The position numbers and the translations under genes were made by a program. A stretch of 64,000 nucleotides of DNA from DAOTTX01 sp034437515 (GTDB lineage Bacteria > Chloroflexota > Anaerolineae > Aggregatilineales > Phototrophicaceae): contig DAOTTX010000247.1 of assembly GCA_034437515.1 (NCBI GenBank), forward strand, positions 1-64,000, given 5' to 3'. The number at the start of each line of letters is the position of its first letter. Within the stretch, counting starts at the first letter, position 1. Shown here piece by piece: positions 20,909-30,625 of the stretch. Under the pieces are notes generated by a model that was not told the DNA's origin, made no database searches, and saw nothing but the letters and a program-made list of their open reading frames with translations.

Positions 20909-22006
20909 TCACTGGTCACGTTCTACGATGTATTGTGCCCATGCCGCTAGATACTGCTTATACTCCGACTCGGGGAGGACCGCGAGTTGTTCTAGTGCCT
21001 GTTCGATGTAATGATTTGCCAGGGTGCGGGCGTGGTTCACGCCGCCCGCGCTTTCCAGCAGGCCGATGGCTTCGGTCACGGCTTTTTCGGTGGCGCTACG
21101 GTCACCGAGAACGCTTAGCAGAAATTTCTTCTCCACTGCGGACATGCGGTTAATCGCGTTCAGTACGATCACCGTGCGTTTGCCCTCACGAATATCCGCG
21201 CCGACCGCCTTGCCGAGGCGGGCTTCGTCACCAGTGACACCTAGAATGTCATCTTGCAACTGGAAGGCAATGCCGCATCTGCCGGTAAAAGCCCCCATCG
21301 CCTCGATGGTTGGATGATCCAGCGAGGGATGTTTTAGACCGATAGCAGCGCCAGCCTTGCCGGTGAACTCATAGAGCACGCCGGTCTTTTGCCACAACAT
21401 TTCGAGTACGGCGGCTTCGGTCAGTTGATCGACCGGTGTTTCCGCCTGCACGACGTCGATAGTTTCGCCGTTAATCAACGTGATCTGCGTATGCCGGAAC
21501 AGGGCAGTGACCAGTTCAAGTGCGAGTTGAGGCGGGAGGCCGTGTGAATGGTACAGATCGGGTAGCAGCGACACCGCCCAGCCTTGTTGTAAGTCCCCGG
21601 TGAGGATAGCAATCGCCAGCCCATAATGGGCTGCGCGTTGGTCATCGAACCCCATCTCCTTTATCGCACGTTGCATAAATTCATGGTGAACGGTTGGTAC
21701 ACCACGCCGCATTTCATCACGGTCAATAATGTCGTCGTGGACGAGTGTAAACGTATGATAGAGTTCGACCGCTGCTGCTGCGGGGATCGCAGTGTGTTCA
21801 GCGCCGCCGACCGCACCACAGGCAAAAAGCAGCACCGCTGGCCTCAGTGATTTGCCCCCGGCTTTTAAGTAACTATAAACAGCTTCTTCCAGATGCGTAT
21901 AAGTAAAATGGATTCTATTTTTTTCGTCAAAAAGGTATTCCGTGACCATATCGCGGCGCTTGTTGACAGCGTCAATGAGCGTGCGGGTAGCGTTATTGGT
22001 CTGCAT
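20909..22006 (-). CDS. Polyprenyl diphosphate synthase (trans-isoprenyl, class 1)
   Basis: Condenses isopentenyl diphosphate with an allylic diphosphate to make a C15-C40+ prenyl chain for quinones, carotenoids or carriers; chain length cannot be read. The first Asp-rich motif is LVHDDIIDRDEMRRG and the second is FQLQDDILGVTGD, with GGKSLRPAVLLFACGAVGG as the isopentenyl-binding region. I take ATG 22006 as start because GAAAGA precedes it; TTG 22012 would add two residues. 365 residues is slightly long for the family. Monocistronic, convergent with the ABC exporter. Confidence 0.92.
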   Translation of the reverse strand: MQTNNATRTLIDAVNKRRDMVTEYLFDEKNRIHFTYTHLEEAVYSYLKAGGKSLRPAVLLFACGAVGGAEHTAIPAAAAVELYHTFTLVHDDIIDRDEMRRGVPTVHHEFMQRAIKEMGFDDQRAAHYGLAIAILTGDLQQGWAVSLLPDLYHSHGLPPQLALELVTALFRHTQITLINGETIDVVQAETPVDQLTEAAVLEMLWQKTGVLYEFTGKAGAAIGLKHPSLDHPTIEAMGAFTGRCGIAFQLQDDILGVTGDEARLGKAVGADIREGKRTVIVLNAINRMSAVEKKFLLSVLGDRSATEKAVTEAIGLLESAGGVNHARTLANHYIEQALEQLAVLPESEYKQYLAAWAQYIVERDQ

Positions 22007-22100
22007 TATCAAGTCTTTCGTTTGTCAGCGATATAAACCCATTATATGCAGAATCTGGAGAAATACAGGCGGTGAGTATGTCTTCTCAGCAGCGGCTTAT

Positions 22101-22132
22101 AAAAATACCCGGCGAGGGGATTATCCCGCCGG
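22101..22132 (-). terminator. Intrinsic terminator of the surface-protein gene
   Basis: On the reverse strand a GC-rich stem (CCGGCG with CGCCGG, extended by GG/CC around a bulge, within 22108-22132) is followed by GGGTATTTTTATAAG, giving a T-run at 22105-22101. It begins about ten bases after the stop codon at 22142. Confidence 0.8.
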
Positions 22133-22141
22133 ACATGGTTT

Positions 22142-24562
22142 TTAGTTGCAGTAGCTCGGTGCTGCTGTGAGGTAGGGGGTGGTTAGCACATTGCCGCCGG
22201 TGGCATCCGCAGGTGGGCCGCTGGCGACACCCCACCAGTTATCGATTGCGATGGCGTTCATCGTGGCGAATGCCTGGATGTTTGAAATGCTGGTGCCGAA
22301 GTTGCCAGTGTTGCTGAACAAGCAGCTATCCTGGATGTCCAGCCCTGGACCATCCGTACCGATGCCGCCGCCAAAACTAAAGGCGAAGTTCCCGGAGATC
22401 TCAGCGTTACGAATGGTGGTGGTGGCCCCTAATGTATTGAAGAGGCCGCCGCCACTGGCGCCGATATTATCTCGGATACGCGAACTGTAGATCGTGATGA
22501 TGCCGTCACGGTTGTGGACACCGCCGCCGTTCAGGTCGCTCTGATTGTTTTTGATTATGGAGTTAAAGATCGTGATACGTCCATCTGCATTGTAGATCGC
22601 GCCGCCGCTATCAGTGCTGGCGTTGTTGCGCAGTGTGATCTGGGACATCAGTAGTATGCCAGCATTGTAAATGCCACCACCTTGCGTCGCCATGCCGTTT
22701 TCAATAGATAGTTTGTTAACGGTGAATTTACCCGTTGAACTGACCTCGAAAATGCGCATCGGTAGGGGTGCGCCGATTGATATGGTATCGAAAAACGGAT
22801 TGTAATTTACATCTGTAGATGCACTGTTGTTGAAAAGGATGGATGAATAGCCGCGCAGTTCGATCTCGCTGGTGATGGTCGGTAGGCCGTTTTCGCCCGC
22901 GTATACCGATGTAATTCCATAAGAGCTACCCGGTGTTAAGCAGATAATGTCAGCGATGTCATTTGCATTAGCCTGATTAATCGCATTGATGAGCGCAGGG
23001 ACGTCCCCAGGTGGAATGCTAAAGTTACATGATGGGTTGATCGAAGAGGTCGGTGTCGGCGTAATCGTTGGTGTGCTTGTGTTCGTCGCTGTTGCGGTCG
23101 GTGTATTGGACGGCGTGTTTGTCGGTGTCGCCGATGGTGTGACGGTTTGAGTGATGACAGCTGTTGGCGTCGCTGTGTTGGTGGGCGTATAGGACGGCGT
23201 GTTTGTCGGTGTCGCTGTGTTGGTAGGCGTAGATGTATTGGTCGGTGTCTCGGTGGGTGTCGCCGTGTTCGTCAGTGTAGGCGTGTTGGATGGCGTTTCC
23301 GTTGGCGTAGATGTGTTGGTGGGTGTAGATGTGTTGGACGGCGTCGCTGTGTTGGTGGGCGTATAGGACGGCGTGTTCGTCAGTGTGGGTGTGTTGGACG
23401 GCGTCTCGGTGGGTGTCGCTGTGTTGGTGGGCGTATAGGACGGCGTGTTGGTCAGTGTAGGCGTGTTGGACGGTGTTTCCGTCGGCGTCGCTGTGTTGGT
23501 AGGTGTATTAGACGGTATGTCGGTCGGTGTTGATGTATTGGTGGGCGTATAGGACGGCGTCTCGGTGGGTGTAGGTGTGTTGGTGGGTGTCGCCGTGTTG
23601 GAAGGCGTGTTGGACGGTGTTTCCGTCGGTGTCGCTGTATTGGTGGGCGTATAGGAAGGCGTCTCAGTCGGTGTTGGCGTGTTGGTAGGCGTGTTAGACG
23701 GTGTTTCCGTTGGTGTATTGGAAGGCGTATAGGATGGTGTTACTTCCGGCGTCGCTGTTCCGCAATCAATCGTCTCTCGTGGTTGGCTGTTCCCTGGATG
23801 CCCAACTTGTTGATCGGCTTCCAGTCGTACCTCACCACTGCCACCGTAGTGGATCTCCATTGATTCGCCACCATCAAGCAGAACATCACCTGAATCGATC
23901 AAGATATCGTCTTGATAGAGACGCCATTCTGTCGGCTCGATCATATCACCGTTGCCCGGATCACCGGTATTCGTGATAGTAAAGACGGCGATGTTTACTT
24001 CACAGGTCGCGTTAACCTGTAGGCTGGAGCAGTCCAAGCGTCCGTTTCTCGCACAGGGGGGACGGGTAGGCTCGGTTGTCACGTCTGGTGTCGGCTCCGA
24101 GGTGACATCCGGCGTCGGTTCTTCTGTTGCGGTTGGGTCGCAGGCTCGCGGGTTCGATGCTTTTGTGTCTTGCCGGACGTTATCGACAAAAATGACCAAA
24201 GTATTCGGCGAATTTGTGCCCTGGGTCGGTGTTGTCATGAAGGTGTCTGTGTTGGCAAGTGCCGTTTTCGTCCCGCTCAAGCTCGTACCGTAGATCTGCC
24301 ATGTGAAGACGACATCGTAATCGTTGCGGTTGCGGATGCGCCACACCCGGTAAGAATCCGGGCTGGAAGAACACATCGAGGTCAGGCGTAGTTTACGATA
24401 GTTATCACCGCCTCGACCCTGTTCGGCATGAGCCGCTGAACTTGTGTTCGCCCCGATAAATAATCCACTACCGATGATAAAGACAAATCCGAGTGTCATC
24501 AGTAGGGAGATGATATTTGAACTGTGTGTGCGTTTTAGCTTGAACATTCGATTTGTGTCCAA
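22142..24562 (-). CDS. Secreted/surface protein with Thr-Pro repeat stalk and right-handed beta-helix
   Basis: 806 residues. The N-terminus has a basic stretch and a hydrophobic segment (residues about 18-42) acting as signal peptide or anchor. Next come a Cys-containing beta-sandwich-like region (about 45-140), a short TEPTPDVT linker, a second beta-rich domain with paired Cys (about 165-275), and then about 235 residues of TPTxTPSNTPTNT-type repeats (DNA 23040-23745). The C-terminal part has parallel beta-helix repeats with GGGIYNAG, GGAIYNADG, GGGVHNRDG, GGGLFNT and GGGIGTDG, like choice-of-anchor/polymorphic outer-membrane-type sequences. Likely an extended surface adhesin or binding protein; no catalytic residues recognised. 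An ATG five codons in (24547) is an alternative start. Own terminator downstream. Confidence 0.8.
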   Translation of the reverse strand: MDTNRMFKLKRTHSSNIISLLMTLGFVFIIGSGLFIGANTSSAAHAEQGRGGDNYRKLRLTSMCSSSPDSYRVWRIRNRNDYDVVFTWQIYGTSLSGTKTALANTDTFMTTPTQGTNSPNTLVIFVDNVRQDTKASNPRACDPTATEEPTPDVTSEPTPDVTTEPTRPPCARNGRLDCSSLQVNATCEVNIAVFTITNTGDPGNGDMIEPTEWRLYQDDILIDSGDVLLDGGESMEIHYGGSGEVRLEADQQVGHPGNSQPRETIDCGTATPEVTPSYTPSNTPTETPSNTPTNTPTPTETPSYTPTNTATPTETPSNTPSNTATPTNTPTPTETPSYTPTNTSTPTDIPSNTPTNTATPTETPSNTPTLTNTPSYTPTNTATPTETPSNTPTLTNTPSYTPTNTATPSNTSTPTNTSTPTETPSNTPTLTNTATPTETPTNTSTPTNTATPTNTPSYTPTNTATPTAVITQTVTPSATPTNTPSNTPTATATNTSTPTITPTPTSSINPSCNFSIPPGDVPALINAINQANANDIADIICLTPGSSYGITSVYAGENGLPTITSEIELRGYSSILFNNSASTDVNYNPFFDTISIGAPLPMRIFEVSSTGKFTVNKLSIENGMATQGGGIYNAGILLMSQITLRNNASTDSGGAIYNADGRITIFNSIIKNNQSDLNGGGVHNRDGIITIYSSRIRDNIGASGGGLFNTLGATTTIRNAEISGNFAFSFGGGIGTDGPGLDIQDSCLFSNTGNFGTSISNIQAFATMNAIAIDNWWGVASGPPADATGGNVLTTPYLTAAPSYCN
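23040..23745 (-). repeat. In-gene tandem repeats encoding the Thr/Pro/Asn/Ser stalk
   Basis: On the plus strand short GGCGT, GTGTTGG and GTCGGTGT blocks recur with variation. They encode PT-ET-PS-NT-type units in the reverse frame. Units are a few codons long and often group in 12-codon super-repeats. Such tracts readily expand and contract by recombination. They are coding, not CRISPR: there are no constant-length unique spacers. Confidence 0.85.
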
Positions 24563-24768
24563 TAGCGTTTCTTTATGCTTCTGCTAATAATTGATTTAAA
24601 TTACGTTAATTTATTCAATTATATCTTTTATTAATTTTATATCAATTATATAGCGATTCCGAGCAGAATGATAGTATTGTCCACAGAAATTTACATTTCG
24701 GTAAAAATGGTTTCTTGCCGGTGTGTTATACTTTTCAGTCGAATAGGAGAGATTTTTCTGGGATCAAC
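24563..24768. promoter_or_regulatory. AT-rich divergent intergenic region
   Basis: About 200 bases between the surface protein and the kinase giant, transcribed in opposite directions. 24590-24660 is markedly AT-rich (runs such as TTAATTTATTCAATTATATC), unlike the GC-balanced surroundings. It must hold at least two promoters, but no pair of hexamers stands out clearly. A TATACT at 24727-24732 is a possible -10 for the kinase gene without a recognisable -35. Confidence 0.4.
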
Positions 24769-27700
24769 ATGGAAGATCTGATCGAACGTAAACTCGGTGG
24801 GGATGTTTATGAACTACGAGAGCTTATCGGTCGTGGTGGCTTTGGTGGTGTATATCGTGCCTACCATAAATCAACTGATCGTGACGTTGCGATCAAAATT
24901 ATTTTGCCCAAATACGCGAATCGTGCCTATTTCGTCCGTAACTTTGAATACGAAGCTCGGCTGATTGCGCGACTTGAACACTTACATATCGTACCACTTT
25001 ATGATTACTGGCGCGATCCTAAAGGCGCGTATATTGTTATGCGTTTGCTTAAAGGGGGTAGCCTTCGTGCTTCATTGTTACAAGATGGCCCCTGGCGGGT
25101 CGAAGATGTGGCGAGGGCGCTTCAACAGATCGCTGAAGCGTTATCTACAGCGCATACCAACGGGGTGATTCACCAGGACTTAAAATCCGCCAACATCTTA
25201 CTAGATATGGAAAACAACACTTATCTCTCTGACTTTGGGATCGCCAAAGACCTCACCGAGAGCAGCCCGCAACAGGACGCAGACGACCCCGACAACATCG
25301 TGCGTGGCTCACCGGAATATATGTCCCCGGAGCAGATTCTAAATTCTACGATTAGTTCCCGCACGGATACCTACAGCCTGGGTATCGTCCTGTTTGAGAT
25401 GCTGACGGGGGTGCCGCCTTTCCAATCTGAAGATGACCAGAAGATTCTACAAATGCAGCTCTACGAACCGCTGCCACCTTTGCAGAAATACCGCCCTGAC
25501 TTGCCGGAAGAATTTAACATTGTGATTCGACGGGCGACGGATAAGCACCCCAAGCGCCGGTATAATACGCCGCTTGCCCTGGCTGAGGGTTTTCGTGAGT
25601 TCTTAGACCTCTACGAACAGAAGACGACGACGAAGGGCAATGTTCTACAAAATCAGGTGCCACAGTCTGAGGCGACCACTGACCCGCAGGATACAACTAT
25701 CGCCAGCACACAGCAAATGGACTTGCTGGGGATTACGAAAGATGTCAAAAATCCGTACAAGGGTCTGAGCGCATTTCAGGAAAGCGATTCTGCGGATTTC
25801 TTCGGGCGTGAGGTATTGATCGAAGCAATTTTGGATCGACTGCGGGAAGAAACAGAAGGCTATCGTTTCCTAACCATTATCGGGCCGAGTGGTAGCGGTA
25901 AGTCGAGTGTCGCCCGAGCCGGGGTCATTCCGGCGTTGCGGGGTGAGGCATTGCCGAATTCGGGGCGCTGGTTCATCACAGACATGATCCCAGGTGCAGA
26001 ACCCATCGCGCAGCTTGAGGCGGCGCTGCGACGGATCGCACGGGTTGACGATGTGCCTATCCGCGAAATACTCGAAGCAGATGAAAGCGGCCTGCATGAT
26101 TTGGTACTCAAGCTGACTAACGAGGGTGAAGAGATACTGCTGTTCGTCGATCAGTTTGAAGAAGTGTTCACGCTTGCTGATGAAAAGCAGCGGTCGCATA
26201 TTTTGAAGATTATTCACCACGCGGTGATGGCAGAGGACAGTCGCCTGCGTGTGCTTCTGACCCTTCGTGCTGACTTTTACGGGCGTCCGTTGATGTACAA
26301 CGAGTTCGGTACGCTACTCAAGCAGCGTAACGAGACCGTGTTACCCATGAACACCGACGAACTCCGTAAGGCCATCGCAGGCCCGGCGGAGCATGCTAAT
26401 TTGAAGCTGGAAGAAGGGTTAACTGATGCTATCATCGCTGATGTAAGCGAACAGCCCGGCGCACTGCCGCTGCTGCAATACGCGCTGACTGAGTTGTTCA
26501 ATAAGCGCGAGGGTGCGACGCTCACCCGGCAGTCTTACAATGAAATTGGTGGGGTTGCCGGTGCGCTGGCCACTCGTGCCGCTGAACTCTATCAACGGCT
26601 CTCACCGGAGAGCCGAAACGTCGCCCGGCAGTTATTTCTGCGTCTGGTTTCGCCGGGTGAAGGCACTGAAGATACACGCCGTCGCGTCTACCGGTCGGAA
26701 CTGTCGTCCATTATCGGCGACCGAACGACGATGGATGGCATTATCGACACTTACGGGCGCTTCCGCTTACTTTCGTTTGATCGTGACCCGCGCACACGCG
26801 AGCCGACGGTTGAGATCGCACATGAGGCGCTCATCCGTGAATGGGATGAACTGCGCCGGTGGTTAGATCAAAGTCGTGATAATTTGCGGTTGCAACGACA
26901 ACTCGCAGACGCAACTCGTACATGGCTGGATAACGGCGGTGACCCAAGTTTTCTCGCACCTGGCGCACGTCTCGAAGGTTTTGAACATCTCATGGAAAGT
27001 GATGACATCGCGCTCAACACTGACGAGATTACCTACATCCAGGCCAGCACCCAGCAGCGTGAGCAGGTCGAACGAATGCGACGGCGTAGGCTTGGGCTTG
27101 TCGCGGGGTTGGCGACAGTCGCGGTTATTGCGGCTATCATCGCGGTTTTCTCATTACAACAATCTGAAGCTGCTCGTAATGACGTTGTGGTCGCTCAGGT
27201 GACGACAGAGTTCGAGCGTGATCGTGCCAACGTGGCGAGTGACGTCGCACAATCACGCCAGCTTGCACTGACCGCGCTTTTCAACATCTCGCAACTTGAT
27301 CTTGCGCTGTTGTTAGATATGCAAGCGTTAAATTATGCCTCAACCTTTGACGCAAGAAGCACACTGCTGACGCTGCTTCAATCTAATCAGCAGATCGAAA
27401 CCATGCTACACGGACATCAGGATTGGGTGCGTAGTGTCGCCTACAGTCCAGACGGTCGATTTATCGCCTCTGGCAGTGAGGATCAAACAGTACGTCTATG
27501 GGATGCCGAAACTTACCAACCCGTCGGGGAACCGCTGCGTGGGCATCGTGCGCGGATTAATTCGGTTGCGTTCAGTGCTGATTCGAGTATCTTGGCCTCT
27601 GCTGGTGAGGATAGTGAAAATCCGGATGAAGGCCCTGTAGTGCGTTTGTGGGATGTCGAAAGTGGCGAACCCCTGCGTGAACCGTTGTACGGACACACGG

Positions 27701-29364
27701 ATGCCATCTGGAAAGTGGCCTTTTCACATGATGGTCGTTTGCTAGCATCCGCTAGTGGTGATGGCACCATTCGCTTATGGAATACTGAAAGCTGGGAGCC
27801 GGTCGGTGAGCCGTTGGTCGGTCACGCTGCATCAGTCTATGATCTGGCTTTCAGTCCGGATGACAGTTTGCTCGCCTCAGGCGGCGAGGATGATACGGTC
27901 AGGCTATGGGATCTCACGACCGAGCCGGTGACAGGTGAGGTCATCGGCTCGCATGATAACTGGGTGCTTGGGGTCGCGTTCAACGAGATAGGGAATCTGC
28001 TAGCCTCTAGCAGTGCGGATACGACCATCCGTCTATGGAGCGTAAGTATGGGCGCATCCTTCGGTGAGCCGTTTTTAGCCCACACTGACCCGGTTCGCGA
28101 TGTGCTTTTTCTGCCGGAAAACGGGGGGGTGGCCTCTGCTGGCTTCGATGGTGCTATTTACATTTGGGACATCAACACGCGCACGCCTATCAACGCTTTC
28201 GCCAACCTGGAGCAGTTGCCCACAGAACGTTCCCAACAGACATCACTCGCACTCGCCCCCACCGGAGACATGCTGGCAGCAGCCGGCCAGGATAATCGCA
28301 TCCTCTTGTGGCGTTTGTCAGATCGCTTACGCCTGGGCGAGCAAATCCGCCAACATGATAATGCGGTTGCCGATCTGGTGTACGCATCCGATGATACATT
28401 ATTGACAGTCGATAACGATCCAAATGAACGGCTTTCAGAAAACACGGTGTTGCGTGCGGCTGATAATGTCGTCACTTTACAGAAAGAAACACCACATATC
28501 TCGATTGCGCTGGCGCTCAGCACAGACGGCGAACGGGCGGCGACTTCGACGGGGAACCGTGAGATTCTACTTTATGACATCGAAACCGGTCAGCCAATTG
28601 GTGAACCTCTCCTCGATCATGAAGATCTGGTTTTCGCATTGGCATTTAGCCCGGATGGTAATCGCCTGGCTTCGGGTGGTGACACGGGGAGCCTTGTTGT
28701 TTGGGAACAATCATCATCCGGGGAATGGCAACCGCTTAAAACTCTCTTAGACGCGCACGATGAACGAATTACCAGCCTTGCCTTTAGTGCTGACGGTCGT
28801 GAACTGGCGTCCGGCGGGCGTGATGACCGGGTGATCCGCTGGACGATCACCGAGGACGATGTCGTCATGGTGGGGGAGCCGGATACCTTACACGATGATA
28901 CGGTGTTGAGCCTGGCTTACGATCAACAGCAGCGTTTCCTCGTGTCCGGTGGTCGTGATAACTTGCTCTATGTTCGTAATCTCCAGAACGAAACCGTGCA
29001 GGAATTAGACGGACATACTAACTTTGTGCTGAGCCTGGCTTTCGCACCGGATGGTACGATTTTGGCCTCCGGTGGGCGTGACAATCGCGTTATCTTGTGG
29101 GACGTACAGGATGAGATGATTCGACAATTGGGCGATCCGTTCGTCAGTGGGGGGAGTAACGCTGTTAATGCGCTTGCGTTCAATGCGGATGGTTCACAGC
29201 TTACGACGGGTTATAATGATGGTAGCGTTTATGTGTGGGAAACGGCGTTATCAACATGGCAACGTGTAGCGTGTGACATTGCCAATCGTAATCTTACGCA
29301 GGCGGAAGTGAGGATCAATCTCACTCAAGCAGAGCAATATCGAGGGACATGCGAGAATGTATAG
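24769..29364 (+). CDS. Ser/Thr protein kinase - nSTAND NTPase - TM - WD40 receptor-like giant
   Basis: 1531 residues from ATG 24769 (GGGA just upstream; an upstream TTG at 24717-type start lacks a site). Residues about 1-275 are a Hanks-type kinase: Gly loop IGRGGFGGVY, Lys in VAIKIIL, catalytic loop VIHQDLKSANILL with HQD instead of HRD, DFGIAKDL, SPEYMSPEQ. From about 327, NPYKGLSAFQ and FFGREVL open an nSTAND1-type NTPase domain with Walker A GPSGSGKSS and a VDQFEEVF Walker B. A membrane span lies near residue 775-795 (GLVAGLATVAVIAAIIAVF). The rest is about 14 WD40 repeats, enough for two seven-bladed propellers, ending in a conserved CDIANRNLTQAE tail. Topology puts kinase and NTPase inside and WD40 outside if the span is single. 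Likely a signalling scaffold; ligand unknown. Confidence 0.92.
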   Translation: MEDLIERKLGGDVYELRELIGRGGFGGVYRAYHKSTDRDVAIKIILPKYANRAYFVRNFEYEARLIARLEHLHIVPLYDYWRDPKGAYIVMRLLKGGSLRASLLQDGPWRVEDVARALQQIAEALSTAHTNGVIHQDLKSANILLDMENNTYLSDFGIAKDLTESSPQQDADDPDNIVRGSPEYMSPEQILNSTISSRTDTYSLGIVLFEMLTGVPPFQSEDDQKILQMQLYEPLPPLQKYRPDLPEEFNIVIRRATDKHPKRRYNTPLALAEGFREFLDLYEQKTTTKGNVLQNQVPQSEATTDPQDTTIASTQQMDLLGITKDVKNPYKGLSAFQESDSADFFGREVLIEAILDRLREETEGYRFLTIIGPSGSGKSSVARAGVIPALRGEALPNSGRWFITDMIPGAEPIAQLEAALRRIARVDDVPIREILEADESGLHDLVLKLTNEGEEILLFVDQFEEVFTLADEKQRSHILKIIHHAVMAEDSRLRVLLTLRADFYGRPLMYNEFGTLLKQRNETVLPMNTDELRKAIAGPAEHANLKLEEGLTDAIIADVSEQPGALPLLQYALTELFNKREGATLTRQSYNEIGGVAGALATRAAELYQRLSPESRNVARQLFLRLVSPGEGTEDTRRRVYRSELSSIIGDRTTMDGIIDTYGRFRLLSFDRDPRTREPTVEIAHEALIREWDELRRWLDQSRDNLRLQRQLADATRTWLDNGGDPSFLAPGARLEGFEHLMESDDIALNTDEITYIQASTQQREQVERMRRRRLGLVAGLATVAVIAAIIAVFSLQQSEAARNDVVVAQVTTEFERDRANVASDVAQSRQLALTALFNISQLDLALLLDMQALNYASTFDARSTLLTLLQSNQQIETMLHGHQDWVRSVAYSPDGRFIASGSEDQTVRLWDAETYQPVGEPLRGHRARINSVAFSADSSILASAGEDSENPDEGPVVRLWDVESGEPLREPLYGHTDAIWKVAFSHDGRLLASASGDGTIRLWNTESWEPVGEPLVGHAASVYDLAFSPDDSLLASGGEDDTVRLWDLTTEPVTGEVIGSHDNWVLGVAFNEIGNLLASSSADTTIRLWSVSMGASFGEPFLAHTDPVRDVLFLPENGGVASAGFDGAIYIWDINTRTPINAFANLEQLPTERSQQTSLALAPTGDMLAAAGQDNRILLWRLSDRLRLGEQIRQHDNAVADLVYASDDTLLTVDNDPNERLSENTVLRAADNVVTLQKETPHISIALALSTDGERAATSTGNREILLYDIETGQPIGEPLLDHEDLVFALAFSPDGNRLASGGDTGSLVVWEQSSSGEWQPLKTLLDAHDERITSLAFSADGRELASGGRDDRVIRWTITEDDVVMVGEPDTLHDDTVLSLAYDQQQRFLVSGGRDNLLYVRNLQNETVQELDGHTNFVLSLAFAPDGTILASGGRDNRVILWDVQDEMIRQLGDPFVSGGSNAVNALAFNADGSQLTTGYNDGSVYVWETALSTWQRVACDIANRNLTQAEVRINLTQAEQYRGTCENV

Positions 29365-29378
29365 GGGAATGAAAACCG

Positions 29379-30593
29379 ATGCGATACAGTATTTTATTAT
29401 TGATAATGGTCATGTTTATCGGCATGGCAGGGGCGGCACAGGACGAAGAAGGTGATGTGATTACCGGGAACACACTGGCAATCGTCAATCTGCGCGGCGG
29501 CCCTGGGACGTCATTCGACAAGTTGGTGACGCTTGCAGAGCAGTTGCCGTTGGAATTTATCGGTCGCAATGCGGATAACACCTGGCTTTTCGTCCGTGCG
29601 GAGGGCGTTGAGGGGTGGTTGTTGTATCGTTATGCCAACGTCGAGGGTAGCGTGTGGGACTTGCCAATCGTAGATGAGATCAGACAGGCACCACCGCCGA
29701 CTGATGCACCCGTCGCACCAGAAGCGACCGTGCCACCGACAGAATCGCCTAACGGGGAAATATCGGAAGAGGGCGCTAATCCAGAAAGGGGCGCTGAGGC
29801 CGTACCTGCCCCTCAAGCCGCATCTACTGATATTGCCCCACCAATCCCGGCTCGTGCGCGTGAAATTTTCTTGCATGGGCAGGAGTTAGGCAATCGTGCC
29901 GATGTTTTCTCGAAAGTCGGCGATAGCATCACCGCGAGCGATTTCTTCCTCGATCATATCGGGCATGGCGGCGCGGTGCTTTACGACCATGCCTACCTAC
30001 AACCTGTCATCGATCACTTCTCACAGACGCCGGCTCGTGACCATTATTCCTTTGCGAATACCAGCCTTGCCGCGCGTAGTGGCTGGAACACCATCGATGT
30101 GCTCGACCCGTCTAAGAACCGCGCCGGTTTGTGTGGTGTGGACGAAACACCACTGGCTTGTGAGTATCGTGTCAGCCGTCCGGCTGTCGCCCTCATTATG
30201 TTCGGAACGAATGATGTCGGTTCGGTTGATGGCAACGACTATCGTTATAACCTGACGCAAATCGTGGAGATCAGCATCGACATGGGGGTAATCCCCGTGT
30301 TGAGTACCATCCCGGATCAGATTGATACATTTGGCGCACCACGCATTGATAACTTCAATGCTATTATTCGCTCGGTCGCAGCGGAATACAGCGTGCCATT
30401 ATGGGATTATTGGGCTGCACTGCAACCGCTGCCTAACCGAGGTCTCGGCTCGGATGGCATCCATCCCAGTTACGACATAACCTATCAGGAAACGGCAATT
30501 TTCTCGCCTGGTGGGTTGACGTTTGGTTATAATATGCGCAATCTCACCGCGCTGATGGTGTTGGATGCCGTATGGCGCAGCGCGATGCAATAA
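29379..30593 (+). CDS. Secreted SH3-like plus SGNH/GDSL hydrolase
   Basis: 404 residues. Signal peptide 1-19 (ends GMAGAAQ). Residues about 28-90 are a bacterial SH3-like domain (IVNLRGGPGTSFDKLVTLAE). A Pro/Thr/Glu linker follows, and an SGNH hydrolase occupies about 165-404. Catalytic blocks: GDSIT near 181 (nucleophile Ser), GTND near 276, DGIHPS near 360 (Asp-His). Predicted to act on an O-acyl or ester group of a cell-wall or surface polymer, outside the membrane. Begins 14 bases after the kinase giant with AGGGGAA upstream, so it may be co-transcribed with it. Lies next to ACP, MBOAT and a second SGNH-like gene, which suggests a shared acylation theme. Confidence 0.85.
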   Translation: MRYSILLLIMVMFIGMAGAAQDEEGDVITGNTLAIVNLRGGPGTSFDKLVTLAEQLPLEFIGRNADNTWLFVRAEGVEGWLLYRYANVEGSVWDLPIVDEIRQAPPPTDAPVAPEATVPPTESPNGEISEEGANPERGAEAVPAPQAASTDIAPPIPARAREIFLHGQELGNRADVFSKVGDSITASDFFLDHIGHGGAVLYDHAYLQPVIDHFSQTPARDHYSFANTSLAARSGWNTIDVLDPSKNRAGLCGVDETPLACEYRVSRPAVALIMFGTNDVGSVDGNDYRYNLTQIVEISIDMGVIPVLSTIPDQIDTFGAPRIDNFNAIIRSVAAEYSVPLWDYWAALQPLPNRGLGSDGIHPSYDITYQETAIFSPGGLTFGYNMRNLTALMVLDAVWRSAMQ

Positions 30594-30603
30594 AGCATGG
30601 TTT

Positions 30604-30625
30604 GGGGATGTCTACGCACATCCCC
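30604..30625. terminator. Hairpin between convergent SGNH and ACP genes
   Basis: GGGGATGT (30604-30611) and ACATCCCC (30618-30625) form a perfect eight-bp stem with a six-base loop, ten bases after the SGNH stop. No T-run follows on either strand, so the terminator role is inferred from position. Confidence 0.5.

Noticed and set aside
23147..23533. Arg/Cys-rich plus-strand ORF
   Set aside because: Antisense reading of the Thr/Pro repeat tract; low-complexity shadow.
23040..23745. Possible CRISPR-like or satellite repeat
   Set aside because: The repeats are degenerate codon repeats within the long reverse frame, without fixed-length unique spacers and without cas genes.
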